A stretch of 64,000 bases of DNA from Sclerotinia nivalis. Lineage: Eukaryota; Ascomycota; Leotiomycetes; Helotiales; Sclerotiniaceae. This document shows, piece by piece, positions 48,246 through 61,000 of this stretch. A model generated the notes under the pieces. The model ran no database searches, was not told where the DNA came from, and worked only from the letters and a program-made list of their open reading frames with translations. The stretch covers positions 248,001-312,000 of the forward strand of contig JAPEIS010000002.1 in NCBI GenBank assembly GCA_029531795.1, written 5' to 3'. Every line of letters begins with the position of its first letter. The first letter of the stretch is position 1. The position numbers were made by a program, and so were the translations under genes.

Positions 48246-50504
48246 AGACGAATGAATCAAGTATTGAGTTTTGAGAACACAATTCTTAAGTTGAGAAAAC
48301 CCATCTCTCTTCAAAAGACAAAATTCTCACAAAGAACTGCCTCATTACTCGTACAACTCAAAAACGAAAGGAATGAATGAACTAACCCCAAAAATAGCTA
48401 GCAAGAAAAACTTCATTCGCGGAAATAGTTAAGAATCTTCTGAGTATAGATCGAGAAATGCAGATGCAGAGATTAAGTGTGCAGTCGGGAAGTGGAAGGG
48501 AGAAGTTGGGTGTTCCACCTGTTCCTGTGGTTGGAAAAAGGAGGGAACGGGTGCGGTGATTGGAGTTTGATGGGATGGATCATGTGGAGCTGGGGGCTGG
48601 GGGCTTGGAATGGAATGGTAGGCATGGCCGCTATGGTTTCCTTCGAGTTTGACATCAGATGTGATTGTCACTCGATCATGAGAAACTGCGGCTCATTATA
48701 CCAACTAGCCCTCGAGCATTCAAACTATCGATTGGGCTGTGAGAGAGGTTTAAGCGAAGCATGATATTGTGGTCGACAGAAGAATGGATGGACGATATGA
48801 AGAATTGGGGAAAGCTAATGATCAAGAGATAATGACTGGACTGGAGATTAATTCATAATTTAGACTCGATGGCGGGTGATACCTTGAGATACTTGTTTTT
48901 CGGTTGAAGAAGAATGAGCATGAGATGCGATAGATTGCAATATATGATTCTCAAATGATGGATACATGATAAGACTGATTCTCAATGAGTCAAATGAGAG
49001 AACACTTTAGGCTCAAGTTTAGTTCTCTACTGTACATATCGGATATTTGATGTTCATTGGGTATTACATGACCTTGACATCTAAAAAAGAATTGTTCAGA
49101 GATATATACATACAGTACTTTGACTAAATTTCTATGGGGGTATAATCTCGTGATTTATTCCTTGAGCATCGTTTTATTTCTATTCATTTTCTTCTATCAA
49201 GTTTGAATTTAATTCCATACTTAATGTCCAAACACAACTGGTACCTACAGTACACCCTCAGTCAGGTGCAACAGGCACAACACACCATCAAAATCCCACA
49301 TTCACTCTCACAATGTGCAAATACATCCACACACACTACCCCCACTATCCCCATCCCCATTCCCACTCACCACTGGTAAGGGTGTTTGTGACGTGTGTGC
49401 TGAACAGATGTTCGGAATAGACATTACAATAAACAGGAATTATGAAGGAAAAGGAAAGAATTGTAATGGTAGAGAGGGCAGAGGAGAGAGATTCAGGGAA
49501 GAACTGGATATTCCGGCCACGAAACAAAGCGAGAAGGAAAGCGGAGCTTGAATATTTATACGACAATAATATCTTCTATATTTCCGGATACGGCAACTCA
49601 TTCCAAGCTTATCGCAGCAGATATAAAGTCAACTAATAACTGTAGCGACTGAGTAAAAGCTCAATATGGTTCAGCGATGCCAGATATCTCAGCGAGGGTA
49701 GGATATCTAGCTTGTTATATTTCGTATATTTTAAATCTAAGATGCCTTCTTCTTTATTTGATTCGTTTTAATGATTAACCTGGCTGTAGATGTCATTCAT
49801 TCAAGAATTGGAGTATGTATTGACCTTGAACTTGGCATGATATTGAATGCTCGAACTGATTCTGTTAAAACCGTGAATCAACTCCATCCTTCTCATTCTG
49901 GAAAAAGTTATGTCTCTAATCATCTACACCTCAATAATAATCAAACCCCTCATTCAAATAGCATCGTGCATTAAATCTAAATTTCATGTCACTAACTAGC
50001 TAATCTAAATAGTGAAAAATGGTAAAAACCTCGCATGTAATATCATGATTTCAATGTGCATACCCAATTAATGATAAATACCCTTCCCGTTCGTCTGTCC
50101 AGTCATGCGTGGGTATCGTATCATGGATATCCTCCGTGTACTTGCCTCCTAGTTCCAAGTCTGAGGCAAAATTTAAATGTCAACGCATGTAAGCTCCTTT
50201 CCCCGGATATCCTTCCCATGATATCAACCCAGAGCACAACCACACTTATGCTAGAAAACTCTCGCAAAAAGAGAAAGAAAAGTAGACTCTCGATCTAGTT
50301 TCACCGAAAATGTTCGAATATCCCGGCAATTCATCGACCCAGGATACTTCGTACATATCTTCCAATACCAGCACCAGTCAAATCTAGTACCAATTCCATC
50401 CGCGCACCAAAAACAAAAGAAATATTCAGCCTAGCGAGCGTAATATCGTGGGTCAAATATATCATCACTCACTCAAACCCCACCCTTAGCCTTCCTTCTT
50501 CCTC
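48246..50504. other. Intergenic; a possible broken MC-type gene at 49313
   Basis: ATG TGC at 49313 opens a 35-codon frame (MCKYIHTHYPHYPHPHSHS). A second frame then continues with GKGVCDVCAEQMFG at about 49380-49410 and ends at 49551. It looks like a frame-shifted member of the Met-Cys family. Nothing else stands out. Confidence 0.35.
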
Positions 50505-53294
50505 TCAATCACCAGGACACTCCTTTCTCCCTCCAGCACACCCCCCCCTCTCATTAACATCCTCCCAATTCTTATCCTCACTCTCCCCCCTACAAACAAA
50601 ATCATACCCATCCCCCACATCCAACCTTTTGGGTCTGGCCCCCAAAATCCTCGAAATATGCACTTCTCCCAATCTCCTTCTCGCTCCTTGCAACCTCATC
50701 CTAACACCATTTCCCAATCCCCTAAAAAACACCCGAATTTGGAGATAATTCACGGTGCCTTTCTTGCTCTGCACTGCTAATTTAGCTTTCTTCGTCTTCG
50801 CTTTAAGTTTCTTGAGTGTTTTTCTATTTTTCCTCTCTTCTGCTTTCTTCTCGCGTTTTTCCTTTTTTTCTCGCTTGCGGAGCGCGGAATTTAGTTTACG
50901 GGCTGCGCGTTTCTTTTTGCGGCGGATTTGGGAGGGGGTAAGTTTTTGAGTGAGATGGGGGATAGCGTCTTCTGTAGAAGGTGGATCGGGATGTGTGGGA
51001 TAGGGATCGGTGGTTTTAGCGATATCGTAGACGATACCACCGTAGATTCCTTCTCTTACTAGATGTTCGGTTAATGCGATACTTTCTTGACTTAAATTGC
51101 CGATGCGAGGATTGGGCGATGGAATAGCTGGTGGGCTAGTATCGAGGCGTGGACTAGCTTTGAGAGGTGGACTAGCTTTAAGGGACGGACTGGCATTGAC
51201 AGATGGAATAGCTTCAAGGAATGGATTAGCTTTTAGCGACGGACTAGCTATAGGTGAAGTAATGCTAGAAGCCTGTGTCGAAATGGTGTTGTTGCGAGTA
51301 TGCGAGTATGTGCCCTGAGTAGCACTACTGGGATTGGTACTGACTGTATTGGAGCGGAAAAGGCAGGTTGTCGGGGTATTTGGTGGTGAAGGGATGCTGG
51401 GAATGCGCGAAAGTGTAGGAGGTATAATAGCGCTATTGTGAGGAGAGGATTCGGGGGTGTAGATGGAGTATATGGATGATTTGGCTGTGGCTGATTGTTG
51501 ATTGGTGATTGGAGGAGGTGGGATGTTCGAATTGGAATTAGAATTTGTGGTGGGGGTTGCGGGAGTCGCGGAGGGAAGTTTAGGTGGTAGAGATATTGGT
51601 GATGGTGTTGAGAAGATTTGAGGGAGGTCGAGTGTATAGGATGGAACCTTTACTGGGCTTTTGGGGATAGTTGGAGATATAGTAGTTGTTGAGGCCAGTA
51701 CGAGAGAAGTGATACCGACCGTTGGAGATGTTGTGGTTGCTGTTGGCGGTACGAAAGAAGTAATATCGACCACAATTGGAGAATTACTTTCAACAGAACC
51801 GCAATTTTGAGCTGGTGGAGTATCGACACGAGGTATTCCGTTCAAGGATAGTTGACTGATGTGACGGTATGGACGATCCGTTGGTGGTGGTGAGCGGACT
51901 GGACGAATCCTTGGAGATGGTGATCGTGTATTGACTGGCGTGAAAGGTCTTCTTGGACTTGTATTTTCGTTCTTGGTACCTGGTAAGTAGACTGGACCGG
52001 CCTTTCTCCGACGAGATTTTTGGCGAGTTAAGGTCGGCGAGTCGCCTAGTTTTCTGGAGATATTCGCAGATGGATGTCTTGAAATTCTCTTGATTGGTAC
52101 CGTATCAGATCTCAATCTGCCAATTTGTTGATCTGCTCCTGGACTTCCAATTCGTTCCGGCTCTGAAGCCAGTCGCAGATGTCCTTTGACAACATCTTCC
52201 TCATCTCCATTTCTAAGTCCATTCTTAACATCTCGGTACAGATTACTAGGTTGAACTTGTGGCTTCATCCTCAAAGGTCGAACTCCTGCTACTCTATCAG
52301 AGCTTGTGTATTTCATTATCGCCGCCTCGGCACGTACTGGCATTTTACCAACAGCTTTGCCATTATTTTCTTTCACTCTATCTGCCGCCGCATACACACC
52401 GTCAAATTGCAGATTAACGCTCGGCCTCGAACCTCCTTCCATGTTGATTTTGGGTTTCTTGACGTATCTGTCGTATTGAGCGTCGTATATCAGGTTGGAA
52501 AATCGAGAAGTCAATTGAACTCTATGAAATTCTTTTATTGCGGGGTTTGCTGAGATGGAGTGAATAGTAATTGCGTCAATTCCATCGCAATCACTTGATT
52601 TAATTCCATTGATATTAGCGATTGGCGTCTCCGCTTCGTTACCGTGAATTGAATCAAGCGGGTCGTTTGAACAGGAGTCGATGGTTATTGAAGATGGTGG
52701 ATATTCAAGATCTTGAATCATTTGTGACATTGGAGATAACCGGCGGCTTTTAGAAAGTGGGAGTCCAAATGACGTAGTTCCATTGCTTGACAGCATAGCT
52801 GAAGGTAGAGAGGAAGTCATTGAGGGGGTTTGTTCATCTTCACAATCACCAATGCCATACCCGAGAGCCATTTGTACTGGTGCCGATGGTCCGGCATTTT
52901 TCCATTTCTCTTGAATAGATTCGATGGACTCGGTGGATTCATCGATCGGGGGCAATGGTTGAATATCATATTTGGCCGGCTTTCTGTAAGACTTCGGTCG
53001 GCTTACAACTTGACAAGGAGAAGATGCGTCCTCAGTTGATTCCTTAGATCTCTCCGAATTCATGAATTCCAAGGTAAAGGCATAGAAGGTATGGCATTCC
53101 AGATAGAACCTTGCCTCATGCTCGATAGATACAGAGTACAGGCCATTCAAAGCTGGGAACTGTTCTTCTGGGCGCAAATTATGATGTTTGATTATATTGC
53201 AGAAGAAGGACTCATCGTCGAAATAGAGTGGATTGGAGATTGGCCGAACTCTCCTCTTGGGTTGCGTTTGTGGGATTAAATCAGACTTTCCCAT
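50505..53294 (-). CDS. Large Ser/Pro-rich, largely disordered hypothetical protein (929 aa)
   Basis: One uninterrupted frame starts MGKSDLIPQTQ at 53294. The first 85 residues look folded (NPLYFDDESFFCNIIKHHNL, then SIEHEARFYLECHTFYAF). The rest is Ser/Pro/Thr-rich with many SP sites. Residues about 680-725 hold about seven imperfect copies of a 6-10-residue unit ending in SP (SLKASPP and variants). At about 780-850 a strongly basic stretch (RRKKKRAARK, KREKKEKREKK) could be a nuclear or nucleolar signal. There is no enzyme motif. I do not recognise it. The minus strand is open over the whole 2.8 kb, which supports a real gene. Confidence 0.75.
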   Translation of the reverse strand: MGKSDLIPQTQPKRRVRPISNPLYFDDESFFCNIIKHHNLRPEEQFPALNGLYSVSIEHEARFYLECHTFYAFTLEFMNSERSKESTEDASSPCQVVSRPKSYRKPAKYDIQPLPPIDESTESIESIQEKWKNAGPSAPVQMALGYGIGDCEDEQTPSMTSSLPSAMLSSNGTTSFGLPLSKSRRLSPMSQMIQDLEYPPSSITIDSCSNDPLDSIHGNEAETPIANINGIKSSDCDGIDAITIHSISANPAIKEFHRVQLTSRFSNLIYDAQYDRYVKKPKINMEGGSRPSVNLQFDGVYAAADRVKENNGKAVGKMPVRAEAAIMKYTSSDRVAGVRPLRMKPQVQPSNLYRDVKNGLRNGDEEDVVKGHLRLASEPERIGSPGADQQIGRLRSDTVPIKRISRHPSANISRKLGDSPTLTRQKSRRRKAGPVYLPGTKNENTSPRRPFTPVNTRSPSPRIRPVRSPPPTDRPYRHISQLSLNGIPRVDTPPAQNCGSVESNSPIVVDITSFVPPTATTTSPTVGITSLVLASTTTISPTIPKSPVKVPSYTLDLPQIFSTPSPISLPPKLPSATPATPTTNSNSNSNIPPPPITNQQSATAKSSIYSIYTPESSPHNSAIIPPTLSRIPSIPSPPNTPTTCLFRSNTVSTNPSSATQGTYSHTRNNTISTQASSITSPIASPSLKANPFLEAIPSVNASPSLKASPPLKASPRLDTSPPAIPSPNPRIGNLSQESIALTEHLVREGIYGGIVYDIAKTTDPYPTHPDPPSTEDAIPHLTQKLTPSQIRRKKKRAARKLNSALRKREKKEKREKKAEERKNRKTLKKLKAKTKKAKLAVQSKKGTVNYLQIRVFFRGLGNGVRMRLQGARRRLGEVHISRILGARPKRLDVGDGYDFVCRGESEDKNWEDVNERGGCAGGRKECPGD

Positions 53295-54023
53295 TTCAGT
53301 TGACTTATTAGAAATCCGTCCCCTGAAAGTGAGGGTAGAGATGGTAGATCCTATGAGTTAACTAGCTGTCTTGGTGGTTGTTTGTGAGGCTTCCGCGGCT
53401 CTGTAATGAAAGGTATTAGGTTTCAACGTTCTCAATAATGTAGTAAGATACTTACAGAGTAGCTAGAGTAGTTCAAGTCGCACCTCTCATGTTGTAAGTT
53501 AAGCACGGAACTTGGAACGAAATTATCAAGGGACAAAAGGATGCTTTTTGCTCCCTCGTGCCTCCATATCTTCGTAGTTACGAAGGCAAATGATGCAACC
53601 CAGCACCTGACCGTCTCAACTGTGAATCACCTCATACAAGAAATTCACCATAACTATCGCATCATCTTCTGAGAACGAGATGAAGGCCGATACCGCAGCT
53701 AAAGCTGTATAGAGCAAAAATAAAATGAACATAGCACAAAAAACCGAGAATAATTGGAGATTATGATGGAATCGCCCACATAGAAAGGGTTCAGTTTAGA
53801 GGTTGAAAGTGGTAAAGGAATCACAAAGCAGAAAGGGGAAGCGAGGTGATATGTGCCATTCAAATATTGTTCTCGACTCCAGCGCCAAGTATTTCATCAT
53901 TCTGAAATCAAGGCTGAACTGAAGTCAATGTCAATGCGTATTGTGTTCGACGATTTCCACGCATATCTCCGATTAAATCCAAACTCGAAAATGCCAATGT
54001 TCAACTTTTGTTTACTCCTCCTT
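53295..54023. other. Intergenic between the hypothetical gene promoter and AAH1 3' end
   Basis: Nothing recognisable; short frames only. Confidence 0.55.
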
Positions 54024-55091
54024 TCAAATCAATGCTCCATACTTATTGGCACAAGCGTCAACCTTGCTCAACAGCACAGCTTTTCTCTCATCATCGCACC
54101 AACTTCCTTCAATTGCGCTGGTTGCAATATATTTCCATTCCTTTAAATTTAAGCCAAATGCTTCTTGAACGGCAAGATAATTATCCAAAATGTAACCACC
54201 GAAGTAAGCTGGGTCGTCACTGTTGATGCTGAATTTAATTCCTGCATCCAAGAACTTTCGAATTGGCAATTGTCCAACATTCTCAACACACCTCAAGCGA
54301 ACGTTGCTGAGTGGGCAAACTGTCAACATTGTCCCCTGTTCCGCTACTCGCTTTAACAAATTTTCATCTTCAGCCAACCTAATTCCATGATCAATTCTTT
54401 CAACTTTGCAGATGTCGAGTGCTCTGGAAATGTAAGAAGTGTCACCTTCCTCACCAGCATGAGCAGTTCGACGAATCCCTTTGGTTTCTGCAGATTCATA
54501 AATCTCCCTGAAGATTTCCGGTGGGAAACCAACCTCACTGCTATCAAGGCCAATAGCAGCCACAGTTCCATTTGAAAAGTGACCCAACGAAACTGCTTCC
54601 TGATATGTAGTGTTCGCATCCTCAGCCGACAAGTGTCGCAAGAAGCATAAAATGAGTTTTGAGGTGATACCAAAATCCTTCTCAGCGCGCTTTAGTCCAG
54701 CAGAAAGACCCTCAACAACAGTGGTGAATGCAATTCCACGTTCAGTGTGTGCTTGTGGATCGAAGAAAATTTCAGTATGGTGAACACCGTCGCGATTTGC
54801 TTTTGTGAGATACTCGTAGGCCAAGCTTTCATAATCCGCAGGGTTTATCAACACTGACATGCCAATGTAATAGTAATGGAGGAAATCGTTGAGAGAAGTA
54901 AATCGTTCGTAGCGAGACTCGAGTTCTTCGGGAGATTTGAAAGAGGCATCAGTCGCAGAGTCTGGAAGGGCGATGTTGTTTGTTTTTGCCAGTTCGAACA
55001 GCAGAGCTGGAGACAGAGACCCCTCGATATGAATGTGATGCTCACATTTTGGGAGCTCCTTGAGGAACTGTTTCATATTCTCACCACACAT
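54024..55091 (-). CDS. AAH1: Adenine deaminase
   Basis: Single exon, 355 aa, close to yeast Aah1 (347 aa). It deaminates adenine to hypoxanthine with release of ammonia in purine salvage, in cytosol/nucleus. Zinc and catalytic residues are all visible: H19-I-H21 in HHIHIEGSL, H211 and E214 in HAGEE, H235 in IDHG, and D292-D293 in SINSDDPAYFGG. The last motif is typical of the adenine rather than adenosine deaminase branch. The N-terminus before the first zinc motif is short (MCGENMKQFLKELPK), as in Aah1. MKQFLKEL (residue 6) is an alternative start. Upstream on the minus strand is a long non-coding stretch with no visible partner gene. Confidence 0.95.
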   Translation of the reverse strand: MCGENMKQFLKELPKCEHHIHIEGSLSPALLFELAKTNNIALPDSATDASFKSPEELESRYERFTSLNDFLHYYYIGMSVLINPADYESLAYEYLTKANRDGVHHTEIFFDPQAHTERGIAFTTVVEGLSAGLKRAEKDFGITSKLILCFLRHLSAEDANTTYQEAVSLGHFSNGTVAAIGLDSSEVGFPPEIFREIYESAETKGIRRTAHAGEEGDTSYISRALDICKVERIDHGIRLAEDENLLKRVAEQGTMLTVCPLSNVRLRCVENVGQLPIRKFLDAGIKFSINSDDPAYFGGYILDNYLAVQEAFGLNLKEWKYIATSAIEGSWCDDERKAVLLSKVDACANKYGALI

Positions 55092-58000
55092 TTTGAATTA
55101 TTGTATTGAAAAGATTTTGTGTGAGGAAGGACTGGAGATTGCAAAGTATATTATAATAGTATGCTTCGATTGACCCTGTTCGAGCTGCAATAATCTGTTT
55201 GTAGTCTTGAGGAGATACCACTGTCGAAATCAGTTGTTCTTAAAGAGAAAAGCCCCCAATAGTAACTGCTTGATTCTTCTATCGTAGAATATCGAGTGAA
55301 TGTCAACCTTGATAGAGAGTAATGGTTACAATTCACAAAAATCACCCACCGAGTAGCACAGTTAGTGAGAAAGAAAAATCTCGGACCTACAGCCACTAAT
55401 ATCTGTTAGGTGTTTGAGTATAGATATAAAAGTTATAGTACAATATTACTTTACCACTGGTTACCTTTGTGTTATTTTCATCTTTTAGGCCTGTAATGTC
55501 AGAGAATTGACAGCACAAACGTATGGTCTAATCACGAAGATTGAAGATGTATGGTAATAGTTATTGAAGTTTTATTGAAAAGGTGGTGATGACCGATGAA
55601 TGGCAGAAAGTTTTCACCCTATTTTTGCAGGCGGTCAAGTAAAAGACCCGACATATTTATTATTCTAGCCAATCTTTTCAGAGTTGATAGAGATTGATTG
55701 AATTTCATAGGCTATCATGTTCTCTGGTGGAGTCTTCAAACGCAGAACTTCCCAATGACCGCACAAGGAAGGACCAATCGCTACACGGCGAAATCCGGGA
55801 AAAGTCAAAGTACAGAGTGCCATTAACCTTACACTTAGATTACTTCCATGAGAAAATTTTGGAAAAATATTCTACCACATCCCCAATTTTTCTCGGCTCC
55901 CGAGTTCCTTTATCTGTACAAAACTACAAGTAACAAGTCCAAAGTCCCAACTTCTGGGAGCTTGATGGTCGCCGGTAAGGTAGGTCCAGCACACCATTGA
56001 TACCACATTCTGCAAGCGGTAATGCACAATGGGGGGACCACTGACTACTCAGGCAATGTCCCCAATATTTGACCAACCATTGGCTCTTTTATCCAAGTGA
56101 AGTTATGAAGTGAGTTCTGACATGGGATTTGACCCAGGGATGAAGACAACTGATTTATTGAGGCTCCACAATTCGCCCTCTCGCCTTGGTGTCACGGTCA
56201 CCTCATCGGGTCTTGAACGTTATCAAATTTGCACGAACGGCGTTTTCCTTATTTTCCCCTTGTACCTTCGGCTTTATCCTAGTCATCAACTGTCAATATG
56301 TCACCCAACAATGTTACTCCGGGGTTGTTTGTGGACTCCTTTGATATACGAGGCTTCAAATATCGATGTCGCTATGGTGGAGCGTTGCAAAGTGTTTCAT
56401 TATGCTCCGGAGCAGCGGATACCTACTTAATCTTGTCTAACACCGGGGAAAGACTTTTGGTAGCCTTGAAGATGTTTCTATACATGATCTCAGGAAGGGG
56501 GAAAGCCCCAGCCTTTGCACCCTTGCACAAAACTTTCCGATCCTTGGGTACATCGCCAGCATTTCAACGTGGTTAAATAGAAAAACTGCAAGGTGATGAG
56601 GGCTTTTCGGGTCGTCCACCGAACTATTCTTGGGGTAATGTTTACGAATGGTTTTTGATCGTTACAAGGAATCTATTTCGAGGTTCCAGTTACACGCATT
56701 TACGTTTTCTTACCGCTTGCCGTCGCAAACTTACAGCAAGCATTTATGGTGGACATCATGGAGGTGTGCGACTACAGCGGAACTCGGAGAATTTCCCGGA
56801 TTCAACCTGTGTCCCGCCACAGAGTACACGCACTCACCCTCCCAGCATCTATTTTGATTTACTCCATAGCATTCTTAGTATTCAAGATCATTGTGAAGCA
56901 TAGTGGATCACCGAGGATGTATCACTCCGTTGGGAAGAATTCGGAGAACTACCCATGCTACTCACTACCCTAGGTATCCAAAAATGCCCCGTTCAACACA
57001 AAAGGCAAGCAAAGATCTACAATTAATAATATTCGACCAGCTTCCCGTTCCTGGTGGTTGGTTCCATAGCAAAGCATGTGATGATCAAATTAGGAGGCAT
57101 ACGATATTCGTTAATTTCTATCACACGTTTCAGATTTCAACTATACCCACTAACACACCCTAACATTCGGAACTGATTTTTTCCAAGCCAATTTAATATA
57201 TCCCAGCTGGGCCAGAGCTTCATACTTTTCTCAAGGCACAATTCAGCAGATATCTTGAAACTTAGGAAATTAGAAGTTTGTTTGCTCATTATTACAGTAT
57301 TATAATTATTCTGTATCTATATTCATAACCATCCAGGAGTCATTTTACGCCAAGAGAAGACGAAGAATTCTAAAAACCAAATAACCGGAAAATGAAAAAC
57401 TCATGATCTGCATTCATATCAATGATTTTTTTTATTATCGACAAGCTCTATCGGCATTCCACGGTAGTGGATAGCTTGTAGATACTAAACTAACCGATGT
57501 TTTTCTATATCAGATTGAAAGCCTTGGAAAAGAAAAAGAAAGATTAAGTCCGAACCACATCTTTTCGGGAGTAATCTGGCATCTATGGACGTGATATCAA
57601 TTAGACACGACGCCAAATTGTTCAACGAGAGTTCTCATCACACATCACAGAAGAGAACGAGTCTCGACTTCACAATCTGAACGCTATACTCGAATGGTAA
57701 ATATTAAGAATTAAAGCGCCGGGAGAGATCCCTAGATTCGGGTAGTCCCCCGATGTTAGACAATATCACAGCCACCACAGAGCACCTTTGTCGTCATCTT
57801 CACCAAATGAACCTTGAAATTTCAACAAAATCCTATTTCCGGAGTGGGCGAAATGAGACGGTGCAGCGATCTTCTTCGCAAATTTTGAATCTTTTCTTGG
57901 CTCTTTTTGATTCCACCACGGGTCCATTCCTTCACAATGATACTCAAACTCTACATGAACAAAGATTTAGAGACTAGGACTTTAATTCGGAATTCTTTCA

Positions 58001-61000
58001 ATATCGACAAAAATAACCACCATCTCAAACATGGCAATTATACCAAAAACTCTTCGGGTTTTGAAGAATGCCGTATGGAAATCTCATCCAATCATTCACG
58101 TCCAAGCATCATCATCCTTCATCTAAAATCAGCTCCTGACTTTACTTAATCAGTCATTTAGACTCGGTCACTAGAGGTGCACGGTAGTTCAGTTTCTGAA
58201 GTGTACAGAACTAATTTAGTTAACGTTTTCGACCGCAATGCCACGGCAGCACGAACTTTATTGTTAAGACATGTAACGTCAAATGTTATCCAATGTCACC
58301 AAGGTCGCTTCCCCATAATCTGAATATAAGGACATACATAGTGATGGTCTCGTCTACAGCGAATCTCTTTGTCAATAACTATCTATTTGGTTATCAAGAG
58401 TCAATATAAAACAAACATCCACATAACCACAAGATCAAGTTCTTACGAAGTTACGGGTCAAGTTCATATGATTCTGAGAACGAGAGTAGACCTCATATAT
58501 CTCATACCGACAAATTGGGAGGCCTATCCTAGCAAACTTCTCGGATAAACATGCAACCCCTGATGCCCATCTAAGCCTTCCTGATTGACAGTTACCACTT
58601 GTGAGGCAGTGCATGTATCTCTTGGGTGGGTATTTGGATCCCACTAGAATCTTGGAAGCAATTCACGTCGGGCCGGCAAAATGTAACTATTCAAACAAGC
58701 ATACTAGCACGCCTCAAACAACACTTTAACTTTGAATGATGCTTTTCGTGTCGTCATTCACATCGTTCCCTACCTACAAAGCAGATCATACTAAATTTAT
58801 TCTACACGCGATAGCAGACAATACCGAGGCAATTGCGATTGTTCAGTAGAAGGAATCGAGGTTTATGGCTGAGAAAACCCCGCTCATCTCTATAAAGCCC
58901 AGTGCGATCGTATGGACTCGTGCAGTCGTCAGGCGAGCAGCCATTTAATATCCGGCACAATCAATGCAGCAAATTGAAATCCTCCAATCCCTTTGAGCCT
59001 ATAGGCCCATGAGAGGCGGCGGAATTCTTCAAGAATTCAAGACTGACAGCAAACTGAACGAATTCGACGCATCATCGCAAACATAAATGTCCTCATCAAT
59101 AAGATCCACGTACTTTCGACGCGCCCCTCGATGTAATGGAGGTACCTGATTCGAATGAAAGTTGCAGATGATAAACTCAACCGTCAAACTGTTACGATAA
59201 CGATACCACTTCGAGGATCCTTTAGCAAAGTTGTAGACAGTTGAGCAATTGGTGTGTGCGCTTGTAAGTCGACATCACCGCAGTATGAGCTATGCAACGT
59301 AAGAATGAAAGAATCATACCGCCCACTTAACCGGCAATTCTGTCGACTATCCCCTCATTTCAATATTCATGCTCCCCACAATAATCCGCAGGTACCTCGG
59401 ATGTCATGGCTCTCAACATTTGGAGTCTTGGCATCACTTTCCAAATCCCCACAGTGATAACGGGAACCTTTGGATGCGCTTCCTTTGCGGAAAGATACAT
59501 TCCGCTTTGTTCTCCGAACGATCGGCTGCCCCAAATAAAAGGTAAAAAGAAGCTTGGTGCAAAGTCCAAAAGATGAAACACCAATTAGGGTCTATAGAAC
59601 TCGCCATTGGAATAGACACGGGTGCTTCTAGCTAGGCAGACTGAACATCTCCATGCCTCGAGACCTTTGACGCCTCGAGACAGTGCTGTTGAAGAAAGGA
59701 GATTGAAACGCCAATGCTCTTACCTTGGTTTTTCCTCGTCAAAAACATTTATGGGAGCCGGGTTGATAAAAATTGGATGACAAATTGACGATGGAAGCTC
59801 CATACTATCTGCATCTTACAACATTTCCTCTCATGAACAGCCTTGCATACATTATCATGCACCTCGACCAACGTTGATCTTGGGAACACGACCTGCTAAT
59901 CCAGACAAACTCCAGTGAATCGCTTCAAGGTACCAATGCTAACAACACACTTATAGCAAGGATATACAAAGGATGTACAAGGATAGCAGGTACCACCGCC
60001 TTATCCCATCACTATTATTCCCAGTACCAAATGTTCTACCTCTCCTACCAGGTTTGTGCCGCGTCGCCTATTAAATCTCCTATGGACACAAATCGTGCAT
60101 CATTTACCCTTAATATCATCGCGGGCCTAGACCTAGACCATTCTCGGAAAACCCAGAATCAAAGCATTATCCACCTATATACATATCCGCCTTTGGCGTC
60201 AGGAAAATAAAGATCATCAGAAAGGAAATTCAGAAAAATCACGCACGCGTTATCCGTTATCTCACATTTGCATATTCCAAATATCGGTGTCAAATCACAC
60301 GAGCTAGGAAAATCTTCAAAACTTCCAAAGTTCCTAAACTAGAGTCTTCTTTTCAATCAGTCGTACAACACAATACACACATGTATCTAATGTATCTATA
60401 CATCTATATACTTGCCTAGATTCTAGACCCTACCATCTATTATCTGCTCGGCTTCTCGATTCAAGACTTGCGTCGCCCCCAAAAGCATCCACCCCCAAAA
60501 CATAATAGCTTCGAGTCATTGAAATTTACCTTGTCCTATCAACGGCCCGAACCTGTCGGTATCCTCTGCCGGAAGTGGATTGGAGTCCGCATATATGCAA
60601 GTAGGAACGCTTACTCACGCCACAACCCGAGAAATCCTGCAGGGAGGACATCCTTCACAAATATCAGTGGACGCCATCCATTGAACGGTGAACTAGGTGT
60701 GCAAGTCGAACAGATTCTCGGTATGTATTTTAATTTATTTGAGAGATCTACTTCTATATGTCGTTTTATGTTCTGGAACGGCAACGGCTCATCAGTACCG
60801 AGCTGCCTGACAACTATCTGCTTGAGCCTTTATTTACCGCTGAAGAGTTAAATCAAGCGCGCAATCAACAGTGCATATCATGTCCCGAAGTATGACAGGA
60901 ACCTCCCTGCCGACCCGATTACCAAATAAGGGCGAGCTCGCAAGTTTGCATCTCAATCGGGAAAGATCTTTAGAGGGATTTGCCTCGTGGCCATACCCAC

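Noticed and set aside
60468..60851. 127-codon plus frame upstream of the Zn2Cys6 gene
   Set aside because: TTG start and no recognisable composition or motif; probably chance.
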